Origin: Glandiceps talaboti
Taxonomy: Eukaryota; Hemichordata; Enteropneusta; Spengelidae
NCBI RefSeq assembly: GCF_964340395.1
Contig: NC_135558.1
Coordinates: 1,427,501 to 1,491,500, forward strand
Length of the DNA stretch: 64,000 nt
Direction of reading: 5' to 3'
Shown here: one piece after another, positions 9,694 to 21,337 of the stretch
Layout: every line of letters starts with the position of its first letter
Position numbering within the stretch: position 1 is the stretch's first letter
The notes under the pieces: model-generated
Database searches by the model: none
What the model saw: only the letters and a program-made list of their open reading frames with translations
What the model was told of the DNA's origin: nothing
Made by a program: the position numbers and the translations under genes

Positions 9694-11560
9694 CTTACGC
9701 TCTTTACAGGACACAAAATTAATGGTAGCCCACATACTACCAATTCTTATCAATGGGCTACTACAATTTACAGCCTGCTTAGGCTACTGCTGATTATTGG
9801 ATAATTTAGAAAACAAGATTTAGGGACATAAAAGTATTTTAACACCAATAGGGATCCTCTATGTTCAATGCAGGAATATAGCCTATAGGATTACATCGTC
9901 ACCATTCTTGGGTTACCGATTTTGGGAAGTGATAGTCCATTGTGATGACCAAAGAAAATAGTTAATTTTGAATGTCACCCTTACTGACAGACTGTCAGTT
10001 GACACTTATCACCTGTACAATGAAGTTCATGGTGCTAAATTGTGGTAATGAAATTATTGATAACAGTCCAACAATTGATAGAATCACACCCTGCATCTTA
10101 ATATCTTTTGTGTCACCATCATAAACTGCTATTCTTTGTATGGCAACGCTACCTCACTAAATTATTTTTAGTTGCACCAACAGAAAAAGTGTATAAATCT
10201 GGTCCAAAAAAGAAAAGTTCTGAGGTCAAAAAAAAAGACAACTCTGTTAATACTGACATAAGTCTGATAATTGAGTCACTCTGTGTATAAAAGAGACTCA
10301 AAGCATCAATGCAACTCAATTTCTATTTACATGTTAGTTACCATGGTTACAGTTTGGAGGTCTTCATGAAATTTGACATCTGATTGTACACTACATATAG
10401 TCTTCCTGTATAGTGTACAAATCATAAGACATAATTTTCTAACTCTAGCCATACCATGTCGTAGAGTATATCATATTCCAAGAATACTACCAGTCTCTTA
10501 AAATTATAAAATGGACACTTCGTCAGTAAACATTTAAGATGTTCCTGTAACCAAGCTAGTTATTTCATTAAAACCATTGCATTTTTAGGATACTACTAAG
10601 AGTACTCTTATTATACAGTCAGAGAAAAATAATGTTTCATGTTTCCAAGGGAAAAGAAATTGCTTGGTTTCCATGGATACAAATAGATGCAGGACTTACT
10701 TAATCATTTCTAGCAATGTATGTTATACTCTGTAGATGTAAAGTTGAAAAGTCATCCAACCTGAGTTAGTTATATTTCTTATATGTATGTTGTCATGGCA
10801 ACCTATAATGCTGTAGTGTTTGGGATGAGATTGTCTACTTTCAGAATGTATTGAAAAATTACTTAAATTTTTAAGATAAAATATTTCAGATAATTGTTGT
10901 AAATTGAAAGTTAGGTGTAAGTAAGTGACTAGTCTAGCTAAATCACTGACTAGTGTGGCCAAATGTTAGTCAATGACTAATGTAACTAAATATTAGCCTA
11001 CAGTGTTGCTAAATGTTCATCACTGACTAGTGTGGCCAAATGTTAGTCAATGACTAATGTAATTATGTGTTAACCACCACAGTGTGGCCAAATGTTAGTC
11101 AATGACTAATGTAATTATGTGTTAACCACCACAGTGTGGCTAAATGTTCATCACTGATTAGTGTGGCCTAATGTTAGTCAATGAATACAGCGTACATTAG
11201 AAGATTATAATGTATGCTAGGTGCCTTGGATAGACAGGGTATTGCTGTAGATATTTCTTTCACATTTTCACAAATGTCTAAATATAATTTATAAAGTATG
11301 TAGATAACTTTAATAGACTCTATTTTGGTACTCATTGTTAGTTTGTGTTTGGCATCATATAAATCTTCCTATACACCAAAGTACTCAATCCACCCACTAG
11401 TCGTCCACCAAAGTACTCAATCCACCCACTAGTCCTCCACCAAACTACCAAAGTACTCAATCCACCCACTAGTCCTCCACCAAACTACCTGTACATATAA
11501 TATAGATTTAATAAAATGGTGTTTTCTTTCTTTCCTTCAAATCCAAGTAAGTTATTTGCC
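9694..11560. other. No gene seen; degenerate repeats
   Basis: No recognisable coding exon was found. 10930-11190 contains about four diverged copies of a unit built around GTGTGGCCAAATGTTAGTCA, some extended by TAATTATGTGTTAACCACCACA. 11375-11485 contains three copies of a roughly 40-bp unit with AAAGTACTCAATCCACCCAC. An open frame ending at 10290 has an acceptor-like TTTTTAG before it but encodes only a Lys-rich low-complexity tail, so I do not call it. Confidence 0.5.
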
Positions 11561-11687
11561 AATTCATTACATTAAGTCAGTGCCTCATTATACTTTTCTA
11601 TCACATATTACATGTAAAGTTTTCAATTTATAGTACAATGTAGATTTTGAACTTTTTTCTTCTTCAGCTTCTGTTGAGTGTACAATT

Positions 11688-11823
11688 TCAGTAACATATA
11701 TATGGCAAGGAGAATGAACTTTGATGACCATAACCAAGAATATGGGCAAAGTCTTTTCTTTTCTTTCGTATAGCATAGACAGTGGAATCTATGCTTATAC
11801 TTGCATTTATCGCCCTAATAAAT
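11688..11823 (-). CDS. Possible terminal exon of an unidentified minus-strand gene
   Basis: On the minus strand a good acceptor (TTCATTTGTAG) at 11824-11825 is followed by a frame open only in the phase that takes one base from this exon. It encodes 44 residues (…RAINASISIDSTVYAIRK…) to a stop at 11688. I recognise no family. It could be the 3' exon of the gene whose exon is at 12775-12912, but the phases do not join directly, so an intermediate exon would be required. It may equally be a chance frame. Confidence 0.22.
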
Positions 11824-12774
11824 CTACAAATGAAGGTGTGGTGATTTAGTGCAACTTTGTAAAATGTAATGTCTTTGTAAATCAGATCTGAACTGAACAA
11901 ATAGATCAGTGGACATACTGTCCTTTACTATATGGATATAGTTCTATTTTTTGCAATATACAACTCAAATGAAATCAGTGTAAAACTTGCTATGATGCTT
12001 TCATTGTATTGATGTGCACATATTGATCACGATGTAGCCTGCCATAGTGATATTTAGGAGATAGTTGAGGAGTCTGCATTATCCATGTGACATTTACATC
12101 GTCATGACAATGACCACTGAAAATAGTGAATAAATTCACAGGACAGTAATTCTTTCAGTTTTCTAGGACAAATTTTCTTGTATTTTCAGAGATATTTCTA
12201 CACAGCATATGTGAATATAGATTTCTTACATAGCATTGATTACAATGAACATATTTAGATATTTACTGACAATTTCAGTGGATAACATTGTGCAAATATA
12301 AAAATTTGTGTTCTTGGTGGTGCTAACTGTGCTGTCTTCAATTGTATAGTGCCATATCTTCTGTCATCAGCGGATATTGAAACTATTTTCAATACATGTA
12401 CAATGATTTAAACATTTTTTTTCTCAATTCAGTTCAGTTCAATTCTATTGTGTATTTGTTGTAACTACAAAGAAAATAAGGCATAATAAACCTTATTTTA
12501 GTTATCTGGAATGTTTTACACAAAACAAATAGTTAAAGACAAAATATTCCTTCCAAAGTATATTATTAAATTTTTTTGTACCAGGTACAGATGTCTACTT
12601 GTGTACTGTACTAGATAAGGTGTCAGATAGACTAGCAAAGTCAGTTCTCTTTGTAGTTTGGTTATCTAACATACAAACTTCAGTGATCTTTTGATCAAGT
12701 TTTAAAATAAAATGTGAAATCTCAGGTGACCCAAAAAACCCACAAACAACTGGAACTGGCCTGTTAGAACTTAC

Positions 12775-12912
12775 CTGCAGTCGACAGACAATTAGTGCTG
12801 GATCACCACTGGTAGTTACGCTAATTCCATTGCTCAATATCAGTTGGGAGTTTGCAAAGACATCAGTTTTTTTTCGCAAAGTGTCTTTTGCTATCATGAT
12901 TTCACTTGAATT
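12775..12912 (-). CDS. Internal coding exon of an unidentified minus-strand gene
   Basis: A clean exon candidate: acceptor TTTTAG, then 138 nt (46 codons, phase 0 at both ends), then the perfect donor CAG/GTAAGT at 12774. The encoded peptide has normal composition and includes TSGDPALIVCRLQ near its end. The frame also stays open past the donor to 12595, so an unspliced, longer version of 100 residues is possible. No family is recognised. It lies downstream of POLE3 on the same strand, so it belongs to a separate gene between EVI5 and POLE3. Confidence 0.42.
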
Positions 12913-13394
12913 CTAAAACGTTTGTTAAATCATTGAAATTTTTAACACTTAAATAACCAAATTGTATGTATCTATAAAACTGACTTTTAGCTTGTCGAGG
13001 TTTCACTCTCACCTCAGTCAGCCTTGTTATCATATATTGTAGTACAAAACTCAAGACAACTTGCATTTATTGATCGATTGAAAAATGAAATCATTTTTTT
13101 TTTTTATTGTAATCTATGAACTGCCAACCACGATGTAAACTAAAATGTAAATTTGAATGTCTGAAGTTATGACATTTACACTGCCAAAGTTCAGATTTAT
13201 TTGCAAATATTGTGTTGATTTGAAAGGTTTTCATAGTTTCTCCTGTAAGTTTGTTCTACTTTGACTGCAACAACAGGTTTCCAATACACCATATCACTGT
13301 GTATATGATATATACTACAATGTGAGTAGGTTTGAGATAGACTAAGAACTATTGGATCTGTAATGATTACCTACTGTCATGTGATATATCATAT

Positions 13395-13812
13395 TTGGAA
13401 GTGTGTACAACAACGTAATATGCCACATTTGATTGTATCAGGTATGTACAAAAAAATACCATACTGGGTATTTGGTAAAATGTACAGCAAATACCATGTG
13501 ATATACCATATTTGGTAATATGTACAACAAATACAATGTACCATGTGATATACCATATTTGGTAATGCGATGTGATATACCATATTTGGTAATATGTACA
13601 ACAAATACAATGTACCATGTGATATACCATATTTGGTAATGCGATGTGATATACCATATTTGGTAATATGTACAACAAATACAATGTACCATGTGATATA
13701 CCATATTTGGAAGTACCATGTGATATACCATATTTGGTAATGCCATGTGATATACCATATTTGGTAATGCTGTGATATACCATATTTGGTAATGCTATGT
13801 GATATACCATCA
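13395..13812. repeat. Tandem repeat of about 25 bp (GTGATATACCATATTTGGTA)
   Basis: The core GTGATATACCATATTTGGTA recurs more than ten times, alternating with a longer spacer containing ATGTACAACAAATACAATG, so the array has a mixed short (about 25 bp) and long (about 75 bp) periodicity. The core is partly self-complementary around ATACCATATTTGGTAT. Open frames across it on the minus strand are repeat artefacts. Confidence 0.85.
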
Positions 13813-14073
13813 GATAGCGATGTCTTTTAATGTATGGCAAAAAACTTTAGAAACAATAGAATGGTAAGACCAGTAAGAAAGGCAATTCTGAGTCACAGAT
13901 TAGAATCAGTCTTTATAATGTTGTCTCAAGGTAAAGGATGTCACAGTGAAACACTCACTGTGATGAGGTGATCTCTGTAGCACACTGGATTATCAACCTG
14001 GCAAGCATTCTTTCCATACAGCCTGTCAACTCAATTATTCAAATTTAGCACATCTCATGGATACCATATTTAG

Positions 14074-14265
14074 TCACATGATGCCTATATTATGTTAATT
14101 AAGTCACATGATGCCTATATTATGTTAATTAAGTCACATGATGCCTATATTATGTTAATTAAGTCACATGATGTCTATATTATGTTAATTAAGTCACATG
14201 ATGCCTATATTATGTTAAATAAGTCACATGATGCCTATATTATTTTAATTATGTCACATGATGTA
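14074..14265. repeat. 30-bp tandem repeat, about 6 copies
   Basis: The unit begins AAGTCACATGATGCCTATAT and continues with TATGTTAATT. The copies are near-identical, with drift in the last one or two. Because the unit is a multiple of three it yields a spurious 63-residue frame. Confidence 0.9.
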
Positions 14266-15256
14266 TTATGTTTATTATGCTAAAGTACCTGAATGTGACC
14301 CATTAGGCTGTATACAAAAACATGACCTGTCTAGTGGATAACCCTGAATGTCAACAGGTGATATGCTTATTTTTCATCAGTTTGAAGACAATGAGGGCGT
14401 GGCTTAAAATACTAAATTTGAAGTACCTAATGAGTATGTAGGCTGTTAGGAAGAACACTTGCTAAATTGACTATCCTGTCATCTACAGAGGTTATGAGAG
14501 AAGTAGAATTTCAACTGTTATGATTCACACACAGTCAAAGGTACACCTCTCACACATCAGTCAACCGAGAGGCTGGAACAACACAACGTATCTTGCAGTC
14601 CAACAGCCAAAGCTGTTACCTTTTCACATAGATGTCCACACTTTGAATTTTGTAATTTTAAATATTTATTTGTATGTGCACCACAATACAGCAGTCTTTT
14701 TCGATTTGTCACAACTGAGTATTTTTAGTTTATTATTCTGTATTACAAAAAAATCTAAAACAAGTAAACTTTCAAATGGCTAAATTTAAAGAAAAGATGA
14801 ACTTTTGTTAATTTTTGAGGAATGAACTTGCATATGATTTGCAAAGACAGTGGGATCAATAAAGAGATTGGAAATACACGTCTTCAACTTGTGTTTTTTT
14901 ATAAATATTGGCATCTTTGCTAACATAGTATGAATCTATGCTGTGTAGTGTGCCCTCTATAGTTTGACATGCAAATGACAATTTCTTATCGCACCAAAAT
15001 AAGGTGTTCTCCTATCCTTTTCTATGTGGTTACCAAGTGACTTACATGTAGTGTGCCCACTTTATATGCAATTTGAAATGGGTTATGCACTGACACAATT
15101 ACAGCATGACATGTTACAAAAGTGGAAAATCTTTGAGACTGTTATCAAAGTGTATGCAAATGAGCTCTTCAATATGCAATGCTGTCATGTATCAGTCCAG
15201 TCTTACAAGAACTGTTCGTATAGGAATGTATTATTTGTTAAAACCAGTATCTCAAT

Positions 15257-15301
15257 CTATTCATCTTTTGTCTCTTCCTCCATCTCTTCATCTTTGCTTT
15301 C

Positions 15302-15336
<35 letters not shown>

Positions 15337-18300
15337 CCCCATCTTTCCCCTCCTCACTGTCTTTGTCACTTTCCTGTATTTCATCATTTTCTGTTTTTGA
15401 CTTCTCAGCTTCAGCTTTGATCTTCTTTTTCTTTTCTGTGGCTTCTTTTTTGTCCTTCTGTTCTTTTTTAAATGCTGAGGACAAGAACAATTGCTCAAAT
15501 GTAGTTACCATAGCAACAACATTACAAGTACAAAATCACTTTCATTGCCATCAACTGTCTTCAAAGTACACAGCGTAACTTAACAGGTAAAACAGCAAAT
15601 ATTCCAACAGTTTGAATTATTCATAACAATCATCAATATATATTTGATATTTTTTTTAATCATTGATACCCGGATAAATTTTAGTCATGGGTGTGCTGCC
15701 CAGTTTCTAAACATGTATCCATTTTTAACGATATTTTGAGGTATACGGGATGCATGATTAAGTACTTTTGGCCACTGGGAACACTACATCTGCTGAGGAT
15801 GACCACCTACCATCACAAGGCCTCTGCAATAGTGAGCATAATTTGGATTGTAGAATAGATTTTCTGAAGGTGGTTTATACTTTTTATGTGTGAGATATTT
15901 CAACATTTTTCTAGGTTACCAGTACACATTTTTATCAACCCCATATTTTGGGAAATTTTTGACAGACACGCATATCAATGTTTAGGGATTTTTGTGAGGA
16001 AAGTGATGGCAGATCATACCCAGTTGAGAATATCCTTATCTCCCAAGCCACACATGCACACATTTTCTGTATAAATCTGAGAATACCCCTACCTCCCAAG
16101 CCATACATACACACATTTTCTGTATAAATTTGGAACCAATCCCACAAGATTTGGCGTATCTAATTGTGATATATGTATCTGGAATCCTCACCTTCTAAAT
16201 TTTCTCTAAGTGGTTCAACAAAATGTTCAAATTCCATTTCTTCCATGGCTGCTAACACATCAGGTCCTGTTAATGTTTTCCTTTTACCTTTCAATGCAAA
16301 GTTGTTGGCACTACATGTCAAGTCAAGGAAACATTTAACATGGTGGAATTGGTATGTTACCACAAGCCATGTGCTGGTTTATCAGAAAGACAAAAGATCA
16401 CACAGTTTGGCCACTTGGAGCGCTGTTCATAAACAGCTTTCACAACAGAAGAGCGGACCATGATAGTTGAGTACTGAGCCTCATTTGAAATTTTTTTAAA
16501 TAATTTTCCAGCCATTACTTCACAATATTTCTCAGTGAAATTTGGTGACATTCTCAACAGGTCAAGATACTCTGCTAACTTTGTTTCAGATCACATCATT
16601 TTTAGGAACTCATAGAGAAGTTTTAACAATATTTTGTTGGTTCATGTACTGCCATGTGATGTAGCTCATTACTTTCAAAATGACTGCAAGGTTGGTATTA
16701 ACCAGAATATGGTGTATTCAAGATTGAATTCATTGCTGTACAACTCTTGCTGCAATAAACACTACAATTTGATCACAGTATGAGTCCACTTTGGTATTGA
16801 GTGACAAACAAGTAGAGTTATTATGGTTGAACAATTAATACAGTAGCCAGCCAGTAATTAAGTAAGAAATAAATGGAGTCAATTGTCAAGATGGTTGAAC
16901 AGTTGACAGAGCGGTTGGCTTGTTGACTGTTAAATGGCATGTCCTTAAAGTAGTGAGTCACAGTACTTTGAATGGCTGGCTTGAATGCTGACTGTTAAAT
17001 GGCAAGTACCAGTAGTGAGTCACAGTACTTTGAATGGCTGGCTTGAATGCTGACTTAAATGGCAAGTACCAGTAGTGAGTCACAGTACTTTGAATGGCTG
17101 GCTTGAATGCTGACTTAAATGGCAAGTACCAGTAGTGAGTCACAGTACTTTGAATGGCTGGTTTGCCACTTGGATGCTGACTGTTAAATGGCAAGTACCA
17201 GTAGTGAGTCACAGTACTTTGAATGGCTGGTTTGCCGCTTGAATGCTGACTGTTAAATGGCAAGTACCAGTAGTGAGTCACAGTACTTTGAATGGCTGGT
17301 TTGCCGCTTGAATGCTGACTGTTAAATGGCAAGTACCAGTAGTGAGTCACAGTACTTTGAATGGCTGGTTTGCCGCTTGAATGCTGACTGTTAAATGGCA
17401 AGTACCAGTAGTGAGTCACAGTACTTTGAATGGCTGGTTTGCCGCTTGAATGCTGACTGTTAAATGGCAAGTACTTGTAGTGAGTCACAGTACTTTGAAT
17501 GGCTGGTTTGAATGCTGACTGTTAAATGGCAAGTACCAGTAGTGAGTCACAGTACTTTGCAACTTATGTCTTTGAATTACTGTAAATGAAAATTTGATAC
17601 GCGAGGAAATCAAAAGAAAATCAGGTAAATAAAAAATCTATATATTGATTGCTCAGTTTGTTGATGGGGACAGAAACCAGCTATGATTCAATTTTACAAA
17701 ACCAAATTAATTTACATCAGTTTTGAACCAATTGATGTAAAAACACGTCTCATAATATGAAAGGATACCAGGCTGTAGCATACAATACAAAAACACTGGC
17801 TGCTCTAGATATTGCACTGCGAGCTTCTTTAGACACATTCACTCCATCAGGGATCTAATAAACACACAAAAAATGAAGTCAATATAGCATGTTAATGTAC
17901 GCTATAGATGAGAAATACAATAATCAAGTTGGAGCAATATAAGTTTATCGAAGTGACATTTTGTTCACATAGCCCCCCCCCCCCCCACCATGTATGTGTC
18001 ACATGATTACTGTTTCATTTTACCAGAACAGAAACCACAGATAAATAACATAAAATATTTGCTTAATGGAAACAAACAGAAGGGCTTCTATACAAAAACT
18101 CCCTTGTTTTCCTGTTTGTTCTGCTTGTTCATGCTAGCCGGTCATTGGTTGTACTTCCTGACCCTGCAATTGATTTGTTTACCTTTCCTGTTTCTAATAA
18201 GTTCTGTTTGTTCATGCTAGCCTGTCACAGGTTGTACTTCCTGTAAGTGCAAAAGTGTGGCTACAAAGATTCCATAATGAATAATGAAGACCTAAACTAT

Positions 18301-18449
18301 TTATATTTTGTGTGCTCATCGTAACGGTAACCATAACAACCATGTACCTGTGGTCAATATTAAAACTTTGAAATTGAACTCACTGCTTCTTTCACAATTC
18401 TAGCCACCACAGAATTGGGTAGATTCAAATCTTCAGGTCGTTCTGCCAT
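15257..18449 (-). CDS. POLE3: DNA polymerase epsilon subunit 3 (CHRAC17 histone-fold protein), 4 exons
   Basis: POLE3 pairs with POLE4 in the polymerase epsilon holoenzyme at replication forks and with CHRAC15 in the CHRAC remodeller (family knowledge). The exons on the minus strand are 18449-18384 (ATG), 17854-17769, 16310-16192 and 15474-15257 (TAG), all with GT-AG introns. They give 162 residues against 147 in human. The N-terminus [20 protein letters not shown], the histone-fold segments [20 protein letters not shown] (around residues 29-50) and [12 protein letters not shown], and MEEMEF leave no doubt. After the histone fold (to about residue 90) comes a Lys/Glu-rich linker ([15 protein letters not shown]) and an acidic tail. 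The tail holds a run of ten Asp encoded by a GAT microsatellite (about 15304-15333), which explains part of the extra length. Intron 2 holds a minisatellite. The gene runs head-to-head with CSNK2B across a probable shared promoter. Confidence 0.96.
16957..17562. repeat. 57-69-bp minisatellite in POLE3 intron 2
   Basis: The unit begins GTGAGTCACAGTACTTTGAA and continues through TGGCTGGTTTGCCGCTTGAA and TGCTGACTGTTAAATGGCAA. About nine units are present. The rightmost complete ones are 69 bp; others lack the GCCGC and/or TGT segments (60 and 57 bp). It lies between exons 17769 and 16310. All lengths are multiples of three, so a long minus-strand frame runs through it. Confidence 0.92.
17563..17768. 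other. Remaining POLE3 intron 2 sequence
   Basis: Unique AT-rich intron between the minisatellite and exon 2; nothing else recognised. A C-homopolymer of about 15 nt lies just beyond exon 2, at 17973-17987 in intron 1. Confidence 0.5.
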
Positions 18450-18666
18450 TTTATAATCCTCAAATGTTAAAACAACACCTTTCACCTTGGTGGGTTACAC
18501 TGAAGTATCACCTGTACCACTAAACTGTGCGCTGTATAGTAACCCAGATCACGTCAAAATCTAAACACACAAAAGAACACATATCTTAATTATGCAGGTA
18601 AGTAATGGTCTGTAATCATCTCTGAAATCAAGCTTTTCTCAAGGGAGCACATTCTTTTGATGTTGT

Positions 18667-19015
18667 GTGAATACACATACAATTCCCCATTTGTCATATG
18701 GTCTGGAAGTTTGTAGTAGTATTTATCAGTCTTGTCTAAAAGAAATTCTCACCACTCAGAAGAAAATTGTTCATACAATTTGTACGATCACATTCAGCAG
18801 CCATAATACCCATTCAGCTCAGATCACTTATTTAAAAACCTTCGTATTTGGATATTTACAAGCAACAAGATTATCAAATAGGTATTTTTGTGCTCGATGT
18901 TATGAATGATAGAGTTCCGCCACACTTTTCAAATTTTTTATCGAAAATTAGACATTCTAGTGGGAACAAAGTACAAATTTTTAATTGTGTACACTAGCTG
19001 CTAAGAAACATCCCA
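18667..19015 (+). mobile_element. LINE relic: C-terminal part of a reverse-transcriptase ORF, frameshifted
   Basis: The frame starting at 18667 contains PHLSYGLEVCSSIYQ and LTTQKKIVHTIC, the pattern found after the RT domain in many animal non-LTR retrotransposons. After the stop near 18909 the pattern continues in another frame as MNDRVPPHFSNFLSKIRH, so the copy is frameshifted and dead. It lies about 220 bp upstream of the POLE3 start codon. Confidence 0.75.
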
Positions 19016-19043
19016 GCATGCCACAAGTGTACATGTACATGAG

Positions 19044-19074
19044 ATCATGGAAGTATAACCCACACTTCCATGAT
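19044..19074. other. Short perfect hairpin ATCATGGAAGT / ACTTCCATGAT
   Basis: An 11-bp perfect inverted repeat with a 9-nt loop (ATAACCCAC). A near-copy is at 35521-35547 (CATGGAAGT / ACTTCCATG, loop ATCATCCAC), so it is a repeated element rather than a chance palindrome. It lies just after the LINE relic. Confidence 0.55.
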
Positions 19075-19919
19075 GAGATTATCATTATCCATATATGTAT
19101 ATTCATTATGATTCATATTTGTATTCACATTACATGTAAAATGTGACTGCCAATCACTTGTACGTAAATTTGGCGCCAACTTCATACGTGATTGATGGTA
19201 ACATTGCAATGTGGATACAAAAATGTGAATATGGTGCCAACTTCATAGTCGTACGCGTTCATATATCAGACAATATCAACAATCTTACGGAAGCTATCGT
19301 TACATTTCATCAACACATAAAACCGCTGTGGAGAAACGGACATAAGATTTCACACGAAGGCAAATTTTTTAAGCTCGACATGAATAGCAAACAGTCCTTG
19401 CAATGTGAAATACATAGTACCACCGGGTCACGTATTATTGCGTAGATTGCTGTTTTCGTAAAACATGCGAACCCTGCTGCTACAAATGTATCAATCTCCA
19501 GTTATTTCCTCACAGCTAGGAAATTATATTATAGTCAAAAAGCTGTTATATTTTAGTCCGTAGACAAGGAAAACAACAATCTAAGTAATAGTACATGCCC
19601 CCGATGCATAATAGTTTTATACATGCTCACATACGATAGCTTACCAGTTCAACTCAGTGCGATACTCGACAAAGTTTGATGTTCAATGTTAGCGCGCTAC
19701 ACAGGGCGACACATGTTTTGAACTCTCTAAGTGTGTCAAAATTATTATAGTTTTTGTTATTATGATTTCTCTAGTTTACCGTCAACAAAACTATTTACTG
19801 ATTTTCTACACCAACATTGTGTATGATCTGTAGATTTGATTTAAAATGAATCAAAATAGAAAATTTAAAGACAAAAAACGTAGTTTGTAAAAATAGAAAA
19901 TAAATACCACATTGGCAAA

Positions 19920-20400
19920 ATTACATGACATAGGTGGTTAATACGCCTTACCACGCCACTAGCGGCGCGAAATGGGAATGTATCTGGCGAAATCCCGAAT
20001 CCATGTCTGTAACATCATTTTTGATTGGCTACTGTGCTGATGAAACTTGACTGCTGGTTCCACATCATCTTGCAAAATTAAATGCCAGATTTAATCATAT
20101 CGTAATTTCTTCTAAATTTTATAATTCTTTTATAAACGACGTCATTAAGGAAATATCCTTTTCTTGCATATTAAGGAAAAATAAATTGGTTAGAGGAAAA
20201 ACACGATTGGCCAATTACAAAACGTCTAATGTCTTGTAGAAGGATACTTCAACACATGCGCAGTTTGGAGTTACTAAGAACGAATGGCTTCGTGCTAGTC
20301 TGGGTGCAATAATTGTCAGTGAAATTAGACCCAGTATTATTTAATGAAACGTGTGTTTCATTCATAATTTATATCCTTATTTATCAATCAGTAAGATTAG
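19920..20400. promoter_or_regulatory. Probable shared POLE3/CSNK2B promoter and non-coding first exon of CSNK2B
   Basis: CpG dinucleotides are more frequent here than in the surrounding AT-rich DNA. Visible motifs are an exact E2F consensus GGCGCGAAA (19964-19972) with a second half-site TGGCGAAA (19985-19992), CCAAT boxes as GATTGG at 20023-20028 and GATTGGCCAAT at 20205-20215, and an NRF1-like ATGCGCA at about 20256-20262. AAGATTAG followed by the donor GTAAGT at 20401 suggests that an untranslated CSNK2B exon ends at 20400, pairing with the acceptor at 22791-22792. E2F control would suit a replication gene such as POLE3, which would then need its own upstream non-coding exon. Inferred from motifs only. 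Confidence 0.5.
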
Positions 20401-20517
20401 GTAAGTAATTTTACCATTTTCTCGTCTATTCTGAAGCAAAAACCCCTACCATGGCCCGGACGTCACGAGTGTCATGTCGTACTTTTAGTATTTAGCTCGT
20501 ACTTTCTACTCAGCTCA

Positions 20518-21337
20518 ACGAGTGTGAAGCTACCATCATATTCATATTCATATTCGCTTTCAAAAGTTGACCTCTAGCTCAATGTGAATATGATGGTAGC
20601 TTAACACGTTCATCATCAGATTCGAAGTCTTCCGAATGGGTACGAACAAGCGTTCGGGCCGCGGCAAATCACATAAATCCTTCATTGGCAGGTTGAAATC
20701 ATGTGATTGTAGTTACTTTTCACTTCATTTACGTGGATTTGCCAGAGTATCCAATTTGCACCATGAATTATTGTTGTCATATAAAAAACTAATTTGGATG
20801 TTTAGTATGCCTTTCCCATATCTTTGAAAATGAAATATCAATATTTGGGTGTACAAAAAACCTGTATGAGTAATGTAATATAATACGGCTTGGCTGGATG
20901 TGTTTTGATTTCCTGCAGTGTCGCTATCTTTGAAACCCTACTTAACACTTACACTGGTGAAATTTAAACAAAATAGTGTTGTCAAGACCACAATTATCAC
21001 AATGTATGTAGTTCCCTTGATCGGGGAGGGTCAACGCAATCGATTGTAAAAATTATGGTCCATGACAACAATAATTCATGGTGCAAATTGGATACTCTGG
21101 CAAAAATAAGAAGAAAGCATGCAAATCCACGCAAATCAAGTGAAAAGTAATTACAATGACATGATTTCAACCTGCCAATGAAGGATATGTGATTTACCGA
21201 ACGCGTGTTCGTACCCATTCGGAAGACTTCGAATCTGATGATGAACGTGTGAAGCTATCATCATATTCACATTGAGCTAGAGGTCAACTTTTGAAAGTGA
21301 AGATGAATATGAATATGATGGTAGCTTCACACTCGTA
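20518..21337. mobile_element. 820-bp inverted pair of MITE-related sequences (foldback)
   Basis: Left arm 20518 to about 20783 and right arm about 21063-21337 are inverted copies of roughly 260 bp. Both begin with the ACGAGTGTGAAGCTACCATC terminus and run inward to GAATTATTGTTGTCAT. Both are related to the element at 3320-3643. AGCTCA occurs immediately before the left end and one base after the right end, consistent with an imperfect target duplication. The roughly 280-bp centre is unrelated to the arms. It lies in CSNK2B intron 1. Confidence 0.75.

Noticed and set aside
10170-10290. Plus-strand Lys-rich exon-like frame after a TTTTTAG acceptor
   Set aside because: A-rich low complexity, lies beyond the EVI5 stop codon and likely poly(A) site, no homology.
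12410-12490. Pentanucleotide-like CAATTCAGTTCAGTTCAATT resembling a LINE 3' tail (minus strand)
   Set aside because: No coding remnant next to it; too short to claim an element.
13367-17488. Long minus-strand frames rich in WYHI / LPFNSQHS repeats at 13367-13840 and 16958-17488
   Set aside because: Translations of tandem repeats in intergenic DNA and POLE3 intron 2, with no splice context or non-repeat part.
19143-19445. 100-residue plus-strand frame between the LINE relic and the proposed promoter
   Set aside because: Ordinary composition but no family recognised, no splice or poly(A) context, and opposite to POLE3 in its likely 5' region; not enough to call a gene.
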